Shown here piece by piece: positions 45,443 to 56,869 of a DNA stretch of 64,000 nt. Numbering within the stretch: the stretch's first letter is position 1; each line of letters begins with the position of its first letter. Origin of the DNA: Tetrapyrgos nigripes (lineage: Eukaryota; Basidiomycota; Agaricomycetes; Agaricales; Campanellaceae). The stretch covers positions 531,508-595,507 of the forward strand of contig JAACJM010000034.1 of assembly GCA_013368315.1 (NCBI GenBank), read 5' to 3'. Under the pieces are notes generated by a model. The model saw nothing but the letters and a program-made list of their open reading frames with translations, was not told the DNA's origin and did no database searches. Made by a program: the position numbers and the translations under genes.

Positions 45443-45989
45443 TAGTGATGTGCGGGCTTGGGCTCGAAGCCTGGCCCTAAAAGCCCAAGCCCAGCCCAGC
45501 CTTTGAGGAGGGCTTGAGGGCCTGAGGGCTCGGGCTTGATTTCTGAAAGCCCTGAGCCCGAAGCTCAGGCCCGGGCTTTCAGCAATACTTAGTGACCTGT
45601 TACTGACCAATAAAAAATTGTCAATAAATAGTTGAAATTTCCTTTTGCAGGCATTCTTGCCAGGTTCTCACACAACTTTACAGCTTCTCAGCATCTAACC
45701 ATCTTCCTGGGTCATCCCCAGCTGTTATCCACTACTTGTTGACACCAATAATGTTGGCTTTGGGTCTGTAAATGCTTAATGTAGGTCAGTAGTCCATTTT
45801 GTCTATAATACAACCCTAACTTCAGACTTACCCAACACTTCGATCACGACTTTTTGTGCAATGACATCATCCTAGTCTGAGCCTGAGCTGGCCCAAGCCT
45901 GACCCTACTGAGGGCTTAGGGCTGGGCTTGGATTCTTGGTGAGCCTGAGCCCTACAAAGCCCAGCCCGAGCCCAGCCTGCACATCACTA
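45443..45989. mobile_element. hAT-type non-autonomous element, 547 bp, 8-bp TSD
   Basis: The ends tagtgatgtgcgggcttggg and ctgcacatcacta are imperfect inverted repeats. The octamer gttgtgat flanks both sides exactly (45435-45442 and 45990-45997). An 8-bp duplication with TAG-TGNTG-type tips points to hAT. The interior has GC-rich gcccgagcccagcc-type palindromic repeats in both subterminal regions and AT-rich filler, without a coding frame. Confidence 0.85.
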
Positions 45990-45997
45990 GTTGTGAT

Positions 45998-48220
45998 GGT
46001 TCTTAACATCCCACATGCAAAATCCTTTCTCAATAACATTCATGTCAGACCCCCATCAGCAGGTTTGTTTCTATTTCTATAGAAAGATTTACTTGCCAGT
46101 AATATCATGCTCCAGAGCTATCAATGTTATATAAAGCACCGATTTTTTGAGCCAAACGCACTCAAAACACACCTAGGTACCAATATGGTATACATTGCCA
46201 TATAGATACATAACTAGATTTTACAGGGAAGTCACATAAAACAATGAACCTTACTTATATGATGCTGCTTCGAAGGATTTTGGTATGTATGCATTGATAA
46301 TCATGGTGGTTCGAGCGACGGTGAGCAGATGATGACACATCATCATACATGGAAATTACTAAATTTGGTATAATTACATAAGGAATGGACAGTCGGTCAG
46401 CCAGCCAGACCTTAAAAATTTTGACCCTATGTCTTTAAGAAAAAATCTGCCCCCTCCCCCCTTGACTAAAGTGGAAAGTATCATTTCCGACTTAAAACAC
46501 CATTTCCGAACACAAAAAGGCTTTCTGAATTATCAAGAGCATGACGTGTGACAACTGAAGTCCAGGCACTGTCCTGAATTGATGAGCACAAGCAAGGGAT
46601 GCCCAGGCTGTGAATCTGTTACATAGGGTCAGTCAGTCAGTGTCTTGGTTGGGGTCTTAAGAATTTTTTTATATCATCTTTTTCTGCTGTGGTTTTGTGG
46701 GTCCATACCACTCCCAATCACTTAAAACTGGCTCAAGATGCCTTCAGTGGCCCCCAGAACTAGTCTGAGCATTGTAACATACTATTGGACAGTAAAATTG
46801 CAGTATAAAGTAGATTCTTGTGTGTCATACAGTATTAGAACCAAAAATCAACTACCTACAAACCTTTCATTGACCCACATTTGACTCATGACAACTCACC
46901 TCAAAAAGTACTAGTCTCATGCTGTTGCTGCAATGGTCCCTGAGGTGAGTACTATGCTCTGGTATCAATAGACATTGCACTCACATAGCTCCAAGAATTC
47001 CTAGTACCATCTGGCCTGTACTGGCTTAACCCATCATCAGAACAACTGGATCTGCCCAGCGTGAAATGCGTCGTGTGCAAAGCACATCAGAAAGTGACTG
47101 GCTGTGAGGTGCAGAAAGAATTATGAGGCCGAATGAAATGAGGCTGAGTTCTTTACACTCTATTTCCACATGTGGCAGTGCATATTCATCCTGTCTCTTC
47201 CCATGCTGTTGTTTCCAGTTTCCTCCCTGCCCATATCCACAGCCCCTGTATTTATTAACATGACCAAACAATGACGTTATCTCAATATCTTTGTGACCGG
47301 TAACTAAAGTTTCTCTCACTTTGTTCTCTTTTTTCTTTGTCTTGTCCTTTTTTATCGCTTTCCTTTCTCTTTTGATCTTTTTCATTTTTCATTATTTTCT
47401 GTCTCTTGATCTCTTGTCTTCTTATTCATCACTTGCTTTCCTTTTTTCCCCTCTCTTCTCTCTTTCTCACTTCCATCTCCTCCATATCCATTTTGATGAT
47501 GTCCATCATGCTCTTTGCATATTGTTTCTCCACATGGAGGACCATGCTCACTGTACCTTTGGCAGCAGGTTGCCATTCCGATGCAGCCTGAGCAGTGTCG
47601 AGTGGGTCAGCCTCAGCCAGAGGTTCTGGGTTTGCAGGGAACATCCTGATATAATGAGGATTGGATGGATGGGCCCAGAATCAGACTTTGGAGGGCCCAA
47701 AGCCAAAATAAGCATAATGAATGGGAGTGCTGAATGGGATACCAAAGTGTGATTAGCATGATGCGCTGGGTACATGGTGGATAAATGTAACCTGCTTGTC
47801 TCGTCAGATTGAGACAGAAATGAAAAGATAGCAAGATACTTACAGGAAAGTGAGTGTGGTCTGTACCAGGTAAAGGCATAGTTCTGAAGTCATCCAGACA
47901 TGTTGGAAGGTTAGGTGTGATCCAGTGGATTTGCAGCATAGTAGAAGCGGCAGTATAGCAGTAGGAGTTGAGGATACATCATGGCAGCTCATATAGTACA
48001 TCTGGTCGAGGTGTTTGGTTCAAAATGAACCAGTTTGGATAGCCAGTTCCAAACTGAAATGATGGTGGTAAAGTCTGTGACACTTTTTCAGTGCCCGCCA
48101 GCAATGGGCGTTGTAACGAACCATCAAATTGCCCTTACTCGACTTGGTAAGAATCTGGACCCAGACCTGTGCTGCTCCCCTTGCTTGTTGACTACATACT
48201 CGAAACGTTACAAATGTTGG
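45998..48220. other. Repeat-block sequence, no gene
   Basis: Contains repeat family D copy 2 from 46464 (actaaagtggaaagtatcat) and a long pyrimidine-rich tract at 47290-47480. Short frames on both strands there are composition artefacts. No supported coding region. Confidence 0.45.
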
Positions 48221-48227
48221 TATAAAA
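48221..48227 (+). promoter_or_regulatory. TATA box of the dead MFS gene
   Basis: The sequence tataaaa lies 67 bp before the ATG at 48288, a normal fungal spacing. Assigned by position and sequence only. Confidence 0.5.
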
Positions 48228-48686
48228 GTAGTACATCTGCTTGTCCCATCCCTAGTCCATGTTCAATTCCTACCACTACTTCTACTCATGTCTCATATGG
48301 GTGAGAATGGTAGCATGCCTTCCTTGGTGCCAGACAGTATAGAGCTGCCTACCACTGCCAACTCTTCAACTAGTGATCTTGAGAAAGGAAAGGCAAAACA
48401 GCACTGGTCTGAAGCAGAGGTGCATGAGATCCCTCACAAGTAAGTCTATCTTCTCCCAGATACAGTATTCTTCTAAGTTAGAGTGCTCTAGCCACAAACT
48501 CATCATCTTCTCCAGCTTGATGCTGGCAGGCAAGTCTCAGCATATTCATATTGCAAAATACCTACTGACTTTTCGTTAATAGTTTTCCTCAGTGCCCTGG
48601 ATCAAATTATTGCAGCAGTAGCATTGCCTACTATCGTGGATAATATCAGTGGATAGGCTCAGCATATCTGCTCAGTGTGTATCTTT

Positions 48687-49864
48687 TAGTGTTCACCAAG
48701 TTCGGTTCAGTCCAGTTCAGGTAAAAATTTTCCAAACCTTGAACTGAACTTCAGGTTCGGTTCAAAATTTTTTTGAACTTTGAACCAGACTTCGTGTTTG
48801 GTGAACTTTTGGTCCAGTTCAGGTTCATAAGTGTTCAAATGCATTTGGACCACATACTTTTCCCAAGATGACTGAAAGCTCAAATTTGACAGTCAAATAA
48901 GTACTTATCATAATATAAGGACTATTTACAATACACCTGCATTGGAATCCTCATCTACAGCTTCATCCCCACTAAAATAATACTCATCTAAAGTTTCCAT
49001 GAAGTCCTGGATGTGTTCGGCTGCCTGTTGGTGAGCCGATATATGCCCATTTTGATAAGCCGTGTTCAGTATTTGCAAGGCAGAGAATGTGGATGGACTC
49101 AATCTATTGTGGCACCTGGTGTCAGTAAGTCCTGCACTGAAAAACGCACATTCAGATGGTATTGCAGACCCTTGAATGGCCAAACAGTCACAAGCCACTG
49201 TGCGTGACAGAGTCAGATAAGTCTGTTGATGCCACTGTGGAATTAATGAAATCATTGGTATGAGCAGAAAATAAAACGAAATGAGACTCACACCCCACCA
49301 ACAGACAACATTTAATGGAGTTTGATCTTGAGGATTGTGTGATGACTCAAGTGGACTCTTCAGATACTGCTGTAGCTCTGCTCATGGATCCAAATTGATG
49401 ATAGCATCTGCATGAACTCTGTTCTGAATAGATGCCATCATCCGACCATGACCAAATACACTGCTTTGGACTTTGCTCAATGTCAGAAATAAACTGAGTT
49501 CATGCTAGTAAGAAAAATTACTCACTATTAGTGTCCGATGTAGTACCAATGACACTTTCACTGATCTCTGGTGTAATGTAGTAGCTATCAAACTATATGA
49601 ATAGAGGTGACCATTGATGTTGAGTAAGAAGTAATGGTGGTGAGGCAAAAACCTAAAAGCCACACATCTCAGCTCTGTCAAACTTGGCTGGATATACCTG
49701 TTCAGATGCATTTGGACGCATCCACTCAATCTCAACTCTCCCCGAACTCTAAACCGAACTTTGCGTCCAGTTCAAAAAAACTCTGAACTTTGAACTGAAC
49801 TTTGCATTCAGTTCAAGAAAGTTCAGTCCAAACCAAAGTTCAGAACCAAACTTGGTGAACACTA
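48687..49864. mobile_element. hAT element, 1178 bp, 8-bp TSD, inserted in an MFS intron
   Basis: Terminal repeats tagtgttcaccaagttcggt and the complement of accaaacttggtgaacacta are perfect over the first 14 bp. The octamer gtatcttt flanks both ends (48679-48686 and 49865-49872). Subterminal regions carry many copies of ttcagttcaa/ttgaactgaa-like words, typical transposase-binding arrays of hAT elements. Only the C-terminal coding part of a transposase remains inside. Confidence 0.92.
48926..49440 (-). pseudogene. hAT transposase C-terminal dimerisation domain, remnant
   Basis: On the minus strand the frame reads SIQNRVHADAIINLDP, TGA, AELQQYLKSPLESS, LNVVWW, then an intron-like gap, then YLTLSRTVACDCLAIQGSAI, PSECAFFSAGLTDT and LSPSTFSALQILNTAY. 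The WW followed by LA-x-D-YLAIQGS and PSERAFSSAG is the hAT dimerisation domain, here with C for R in PSEC. The catalytic RNase H-like core is absent, so the element depends on other copies. Confidence 0.8.
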
Positions 49865-50387
49865 GTATCTTTTGCATTATATATGTGCAGGAGCTTCTCT
49901 GACTTGGGCTTTCTTAATAGTGTCTGCTTGTATGCTGCCTTATACTTCACCTGTATGATGTTGAACTCACCCTGTATTTCAACAGGTCTCTCACTGTTGT
50001 ACGGCAAACTATCTGACATCCTCAGTTGAAAGCCCGTTCTATTCGCCTCTATATTTATTTTCCTCTTTGGTTCAGCAATGTGTGGAGCTGCTAAGAGTTT
50101 TATTTGGTTAGCCCTCTGTAAGTAAATCTCTATGTGTTCGTCACCAGTGACTTCTGAAATTGACTGTGCTTACAGGCTGAGGCATGCAATGCATGGGTGG
50201 AGGAGGCATCATGCAAATTGCAATGATCATTGCCTCTGATATCAGTGAGTATATACCCCCATCTTTTCTCTCATTTCCCATCTTGACACCTCATGGCTCA
50301 TGCTTGCTTGTCTTTTGGCTACTTGCAGTATTACCAGGATCTCCAGTGACAATACCAAGCCCAAATCTGAGACGATTGATCCAATAG

Positions 50388-51837
50388 CTGATTTTATCAA
50401 TGGTCTTATTGTGTGAGTTATCCTAATTCTCAACCTTTCAAGGCTACCGTAAAATACTGAATCTCATGGATATCTCATGGATTTTCTGACAGTCATCCCA
50501 AACCATTCAAGTGTTCCATTACCCCTCATTTGGCTAGTGCCTCTGAATTGATGAAATGTGGGTATGAGGTCAGGGTTGAAGACTGAATCTAGGCTGAAGT
50601 GTACAGACAAAATGGCTGAAGAATCAAAACTCAATTATGTACATGTAGCATTATATTGCTGCAAACGATATGGTATTCTATTGTCAGTGGAAAACTGGTA
50701 GTGGTGCATGAAGGTGTCCTGAGCCTTTAATCAAATCAATGTTCTTTCACCCATCCAAACGTACTCGAATGTACTTCAGCTTGAACGCAAGTTGAGGTTT
50801 TGAGATCTTGGGAGTTGAAGTAGATAGGTATATATACATGCTCCAAAATGATGAATCCAGAGTCTAATGTTATACATGTGCCTCAGGGAGCTAGGTCTCA
50901 GGAATATCACATAAATGGCATCATTTATTTTGGAAGGGGTCACTTCATCACAAGGATGTTTCATGGAGCTCAGGAGTGGGTATATGATGGCATTGGTACT
51001 GGGGTACCAGTGAATTTATCTGCAACACTCCAATCAAACAACAAAAGCCTAGAGTACTTTGCTAATAAGAAAGCTGTGGTAGTTCTGTATGTCCAAACAG
51101 GTATGGAAGTTGCAGGAGAATGAATGCAATTCAATGCAAGAGAAAGCCTTGGCCTTGTACTTGCCACATGCAGCATTGGCCCACATCCCTTTCATATTGG
51201 AGCTTGAAGATATGGCATATGGTAGAAAGGCAGCATATTTGAGGTAAATAGAAGTACATACTAGTGTAGTAATGAGCCCTTTGACATGGGTGTGGCTTCA
51301 CACAGTGTAGTCTGCAACACTGGGAGTACAGAGGAAAGATGATGCGTACACCCACGCAACTAACTTTCCATATATGGTAGCTTAGTTAGCTAGTCAGTTG
51401 GTCGGTCTCGTGACTGGTGGCTTAAAAAAAATAACTGGCACAAGGCTGGCCCCTGCAGGGTGGCAAAGCCCACTACCATCAGCACTGGTGAATCCTCATT
51501 AGCCACAGTGTAAGGAAACTTAATCAGAGAATGAATAATGTCAGTAATTAAATCTGTAAGAAATGACCAACAAGGTGTAACTAAAAACAAGTTCATCAAA
51601 TCACCAATGTAGCCTTCCCACTTCCCACAAAAAGTGATCTGGACTTCAACAGGTCCCATTGCACCAGTAAGGTGTGAGTTATCATTTTTTCCCATTTCCC
51701 CAAGCGTTTTGGAAATACCAATGACAACATTGGAATCATAGTATCAGAAGTAATAGTGACGTTTGAAATGTGTCTGATAGTTCATGTACAGCTCTCAAAA
51801 CAGCAGAGAGGATCAAGGAGCACAAATAAGGAACATG
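50388..51837. other. Repeat-block sequence, mostly without features
   Basis: Apart from the small frame at 50848-51123 described separately, no coding signal or repeat boundary is recognised. Confidence 0.4.
50848..51123 (+). pseudogene. 91-codon fragment with a protease-like His box
   Basis: The frame contains INGIIYFGRGHFITRMF and EWVYDGIGTGVPVNL. A G-x-HFT-x-R ... W-x-x-DG arrangement resembles the C-terminal His/Asp boxes of ubiquitin-protease-like proteins found next to mushroom transposons, but this is recalled similarity. It has no cysteine box and no neighbouring exons, so it is probably a remnant. Confidence 0.3.
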
Positions 51838-52146
51838 TTACAAGGCCTCTTAAAGGCCGAGTTAACTTATGTTGACCTCGAAAATTTTACCATGACCTCA
51901 AACTCCCACCCCTTTTCATTGCCACAGCCAGTCTTTGCCCTTCCCAACAACTGGAATGTCCAGATCCAAGGACTGTTGATGTCAATAACCACGACGTCAT
52001 GCTAGCATGCCAAATTGGTCTGCTTAATGCCCTTCTTCCCTCTCACTTTCCACTGATTCTCCCTCCCTTCTGCATAACCTGAGTTGGACTATGCAAAAGG
52101 GCCTTGTAATTTGCTACATGAAGCAATGGTCCTTTGCCCCAGTGAC
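51838..52146 (+). repeat. Repeat family B, copy 2
   Basis: Starts ttacaaggcctcttaaaggc, contains cccaacaactggaatgtcca and ttctccctcccttctgcata, has ggccttgtaa at 52101-52109 (inverted relative to the start) and ends after the caatggtcctttgcccc module. Closest to copy 3 at 55728. No open frame of note. Confidence 0.75.
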
Positions 52147-54970
52147 AAGCGCTTCTTTGTTGCAAAACAAGCTTACCAGGGGTTCAGCATGGACAACACA
52201 CTCCCAAAAGGAAAGCAGCACATGATGAACACAGCATTGGTGTGAAATTGACCACATTTGGGAGGTAAAACCCACTACCTATACAGTAGCAGGAATTTCA
52301 ACCTGATATAATGGGTTCAAATTCTGGGCACCCCTTGAGCATGAGTCCTGAATTGTAAGTCAACCTCACTGAAAACAGCAGCACATTACTGAATTGTAAC
52401 TTGTCTCTTTGAATTGATGACTTTCCCCCTGTCTTCACTGGTCATATTGTACTAAATTCATTTGAAAAAATATGATTTGGTCATGATTTGGGTCAAAATT
52501 AACAAGAAAACAACAGGTATAGCTGTGGCTGAAGATGAAGATACATGGATTGGTGTGTATACATTATCAAGGCTTGAAACAAATGTTATTGATTGATCAA
52601 ATGAGGAAGAATAGAATGCAGGTGACACACCATGTATAGGGAAGTGCAACTATCAGCTATGTACTGTCAAAAGATGCATCAAGAGTGTTTAGGGGCTTGT
52701 GGAGCCAAAGTCATCTGTCCCTTCTGGGCTGTAGCTGTCACTGATGCAGCAGAAAGTAGAAGAAGTGTAGGTAACTCACAGTAGAGCAAGAATATTGATG
52801 GGAAAATGACATATTTACAAATTGTATGCAAATTTATTTTGCTACAATTTGACTCTCAGACTCAAAAGGCATTCAATGTGTTCAGAGAGATGAGTTGTAT
52901 TTCAGTAAGGTGCTTATGTTTTTGATGAGGACAACTTGTAATTCAGAGAATATGTACTTTCAATTCAGGCCAGTGTTGGACTTTGGGTGTCACATGTCAC
53001 ACTCTTGATGATTTGAAGTCTCGCTTAAGGCCCTTTTTGAGTTCGGAAACAGTGTTTTAAGTCAGAAATAATACTTTCCACTTTAGTACAGCATATGACT
53101 ACATAATCCAAGATGCACAAAGTGAGATGCCATACAAGATAGTGTGACTTGGAGTCAATGCACAAGAGCCATACTTCTAGACAGCTTCATTTGAACACCT
53201 ATGGCTTAGTGCAACTCCTGTCTATCTCTATAGACTTTCCAAGTCCTCTGAATGTTACACCTGTACCTGTATGAACACTAGGGGTGTTGTTCATAGTGGT
53301 CTGTACTCTGCCCTGGAGACTGAGAGGTGCACTTAGGCCATTGGCAATGAAACTGAAGAGCAAGCCAAAAGACTGAGCAAGTCATACACCAATGTAGTGC
53401 ACACCATGAATTTATATGAGCATTTCTTATTAATAAGTCACAATGAACTTTCTTGCATTGCCCTCAAGTCAACTTAAATGTGTCTTAAGTCTGCTGTACT
53501 ACTGAGAATGTATTTACATGCATTGTTAGGGCTGCAAGAAAAACTTAAGCAAGGGGGTCTGGGCCAGAGAATCCTGTACCAGGGCTAGGTAGGTAGGTTC
53601 CTGGGTGGAGCCCTTAAATTTCTTTTGACTGACCATCAGACATTGGTAAGTGCGCTGACGACAATCAATCTGGCAAGCTGTTGAGGTAAAAAAACATTGA
53701 TAGGTAGTCAATAGTTAATCATAGTATGAATATGAGTACCAGACAATGATCCTTCCAGCATTGAAACCAGGGATCATACAACAGTTGCATTGGTTGCAGC
53801 CCCTTCAGAAGACCTTCAGAGTCACTCAAGGTGAGTACCTCAGGCCAGCCAAAAAGAAAAACAACTAAAGTTGTCTGTTTTGAGTGTACCTGTGTATTTC
53901 CGATTTCTGAAGACAAGAAAAAGAAGTCCAGACAGTGGTTGTACAGTACTCTCATCAAGAATGTGAGACTGTTTGGGTGAGTGCACTTGATGTTTTATAG
54001 GCACACCCAGCAGTAACCAATATTCCATGGCCAGAAGTTAGTTAGGACACATCAAATCTCTGGTGCTCAGAAACTGACTCGAAAACTTGAAATTTCCAAA
54101 GCCTCAGCAAGCAATCTGATTGGCTCAGGTCTGCTTCTGAAAACCTTTCATTTCCAAATGAGTTTCCTGGTTGCTTGAAAGCTTGACCTTTTCGAACTAA
54201 CTTTTGGCCAATGAATATCAGTTAGTGCTGGGTGTGAGGGTGTGCTTATCTAACATGTCTGTTAGTATCATATTAGATGTCTGGATCATGGAGAGGACAT
54301 TTCCATGTGCAACTGGGTGTGTAAGACATGTACCAGAGCAAAGAAACAGCAAGGTTGACGAGCTGGTAGCCAGGTAGACACGTGGAATTACTATATTAGG
54401 TAAATGATGTCATTAGTAAGCATGTGGAGGTAGATAAGTCCAGAGCTTGAGGCCTTAAAAAGATTTCTGACCTCCAGTCCTTAAAATTTTTTTTCAGACC
54501 CCCTTGAACTTAAGTCCCATATCAGTCCATATATAAGTCCAAAATCTATTCTAAGTCTACAGTGCAATAAGCATGTAAGACACAATGAAATGACAAGATG
54601 GCCTTCCAGCATTGATAGCAAGTGGCAGGTTGGTTTACCTGTGCAGCAGGTTGCAGGTTTGGAGCAGGACAAGATAAGCCAACCCATCTCTGTACCTGCC
54701 AACCCTATACCCATGACCCATCACTTACCCATCACTTACCTGCAAACCCATGCTATTTCCTAGCCAGAACAGGTCACCAGGATGGAGAGGACCACTGAAA
54801 AGAGGCCAACATGAAGAAAGGACAACATCATACAGAGAGTATAGAAAAAGCAAATCCAGGTGGAAAAAAAAATTAAAGAGGAAACCAAGCAGTCAAAAGT
54901 CCTGAGCAGTCTTGACATGTTTGTCCCAAAGAAAAAGAAAAGGGAAAAAATATCACCAGAAGATGAACAA
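52147..54970. other. Repeat-block sequence, includes reversed repeat D
   Basis: A reversed copy of repeat D is at about 52980-53095 (the complement reads tactaaagtggaaagtatta). No coding region is supported; frames of 60-80 codons lack any motif. Confidence 0.4.
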
Positions 54971-54974
54971 ACCC

Positions 54975-55500
54975 AGCCCAACAAAATACACTCTGTTTTG
55001 TCTCTTTCTCTTTCTTCATCTCCTGCCTTACCCTCACTATTGGCTTCAGCTTCACTGACAATGCCTGTGCCTGTATGTGAAGCACCACCACCAACATCAC
55101 CTGTGACTGTACACTCTGTCTCATCTCTTTCTCTTTCCCTTCCTTCACCTGCTATGTCTATGTATAATGATATTATAATACAAAGACAGGGGCCTTTTTA
55201 AAAAAACTTTGGTTTCAACTTTGGTTTTCATGCAGTGGGACCTGTGTTGGTTAATTGGAGTTAATTGGGGAGGGGATTCTCTCCATTGAGACTTGAGACT
55301 CCCAGAGCTTGTTCTACATAAACTCATCTCTTATTCTTTGAGGACTCTTTAGAGTTACCATTTCAGACTTCTTGTGTCCCTTGTCCCTTGGTTACCAGCC
55401 TCCCTGAGGTGTTGGTAATAGTATCAAGGTGCATTGACATCTTTGCCATTTAATGTTCACTTGTGATTTTAGGTACTGATATTGGTATAGAGCCACCTTT
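54975..55500 (+). pseudogene. Displaced 3' copy of the Ser/His-rich gene, copy 3
   Basis: Matches 43900-44390 over about 500 bp, including actctgttttgtctctttct, ttggtttcaactttggtttt and ttcagacttcttgtgtccct. Compared with copy 1, most CpG sites have become TpG or CpA (for example gcggtggaacctgtgtcgg against gcagtgggacctgtgttgg). It lies 11 kb from the intact gene and was methylated and decayed. Confidence 0.75.
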
Positions 55501-55727
55501 ATGTTTTCTGTACTTCCACTGTCACACAGAAGCCTCTATGCTGTCCCTCCATGCCCAGCTGCCAAATAAGCCCAGACCTCAAGGAAGATGTGGGAGGGTG
55601 GGTGGGATCTCAATGATATATGTACAGGTTTGGCTGTGTCAAAAGCCAACATGTATAGATGGAGAGCCATCTTTGGCAAGCTCAGTACTGCTACTAGAGG
55701 TCCTGCCATCCTCAAGGGCCAGCCTTG

Positions 55728-56048
55728 TTATGAGACCTCTTAAAGGCTGAGTTAACTTATGTTGACCTCGAAAATTTTACCATGACCTCAAACTCCCACT
55801 CCTTTTTGTTGCCACAGGCAATCTTTGCCCTTCCCAACAACTGGAATGTCCAGACTTGGTCTAGACCAGATCCAAGGACTGTTGATGTCAATAACCACAA
55901 CATCATGCTAGCCTGTCAAATCAGTCTGCTTAACGCCCTTCTTCCCTCTCACTTTCCACTGATTCTCCCTCCCTTCTGCATAACCTAAGTTAGACTACGT
56001 GAATGGGCCTTGTAATTTGCCATGCAAAGCGCTGGCCCTTTGCAGTAT
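55728..56048 (+). repeat. Repeat family B, copy 3
   Basis: Begins ttatgagacctcttaaaggc and follows copy 2 closely, including ctggaatgtccagac, ttgatgtcaataaccacaac and the end gccatgcaaagcgctggccc. Confidence 0.75.
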
Positions 56049-56388
56049 CTATGCACAGAATTCTGATTGGAAAGGGCTCTTCTCCTATCTAAGTATCACA
56101 AGTAAACTACCACTCCTCAGACAACTCCTAGTTATTAATACAACACAACAGATGGTGTAGGACCCAATGGTAAATGGTACTCAGTGATTACTCAACAGAT
56201 GGTAGTTGACTAGTCAGTTGGTTGGTCATGTGCCTGCCATGCAATATGAATCTATTTAAGGAAAGGTGAAGTCCTAAAATGGTCAATATGAGCATGTGGA
56301 GATGGAATGTATGGCAATTTGAGTATTGATGGAAAGTCCATATCTTGAGCACAAAACTGACCTTTCTTAGTACTGAATCAATGCAGAA
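56049..56388. other. Spacer between repeat B and the 240-bp tandem
   Basis: No feature recognised. Confidence 0.4.
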
Positions 56389-56389
56389 G

Positions 56390-56869
56390 AATTTACAAAA
56401 CTGAATGGTTAAACACAATTCAGGCAACATGTCAGTAATCATAGCCAACTTGTATAATTTGACTAATACAAGAAAAAAGATACAAGCCTTTACAATCTGA
56501 GATCTCTGGGTTCACTGCCTGCACACTGCTAGGAAGCTTAGCAGAATTCATTTACAATTATTGAGGGGAGAATGGACATCAAGAATCAAAAACTACATAT
56601 TGCAGGATTATGGTTCAAGTTATAGCAGAAATTTACAAAACTGAATGGTTAAACACAATTCAGGTAACATGTCAGTAATCATAGCCAACTTGTATAATTT
56701 GACTAATACAAGAAAAAGGATACAAGCCTTTACAATCTGAGATCTCTGGGTTCACTGCCTGCACACTGCTAGGAAGCTTAGCAGAATGCATTTACAAGTA
56801 TTGAGGGGAGAATAGACATCAAGAATCAAAAACTACATATTGCAGGATTATGGTTCAAGTTATAGCAGA
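56390..56869. repeat. Tandem duplication of a 240-bp unit, 3' of the receptor gene
   Basis: The unit starting atttacaaaactgaatggtt at 56391 recurs at 56631, exactly 240 bp later, and both end in gttcaagttatagcag. The two copies differ at only a handful of positions, so the duplication is recent. The second copy overlaps the original 3' end of the receptor coding sequence (the tta of 56860-56862). Confidence 0.92.

Larger units (their letters stand above)
48288..50240 (+). pseudogene. DHA2-type MFS drug transporter, broken and interrupted by hAT
   Basis: The start MSHMGENGSMPSLV leads to HWSEAEVHEIPH, the helix LSALDQIIAAVALPTIVDN and, one frame over, WIGSAYLL, then an intron into which a hAT element has inserted. 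Afterwards come LLYGKLSDILS, TGA, KPVLFASIFIFLFGSAMCGA, then a GT-AG intron and MQCMGGGGIMQIAMIIASDI. This order (signature A as GKLSD-x-x-RKP, then GGGGI in helix 5) matches 14-TM fungal drug:H+ antiporters, of which only the first four or five helices remain. The TGA replaces the conserved arginine of GRKP, consistent with CGA decay. A small deletion shifts frame before WIGSAYLL. The 3' two thirds are missing or unrecognisable. Confidence 0.75.

Noticed and set aside
47290..47480. 143-codon Phe/Leu/Ser-rich frame suggesting a membrane protein
   Set aside because: It is a pyrimidine-tract translation; no charged loops or splice context, and the opposite strand is equally open.
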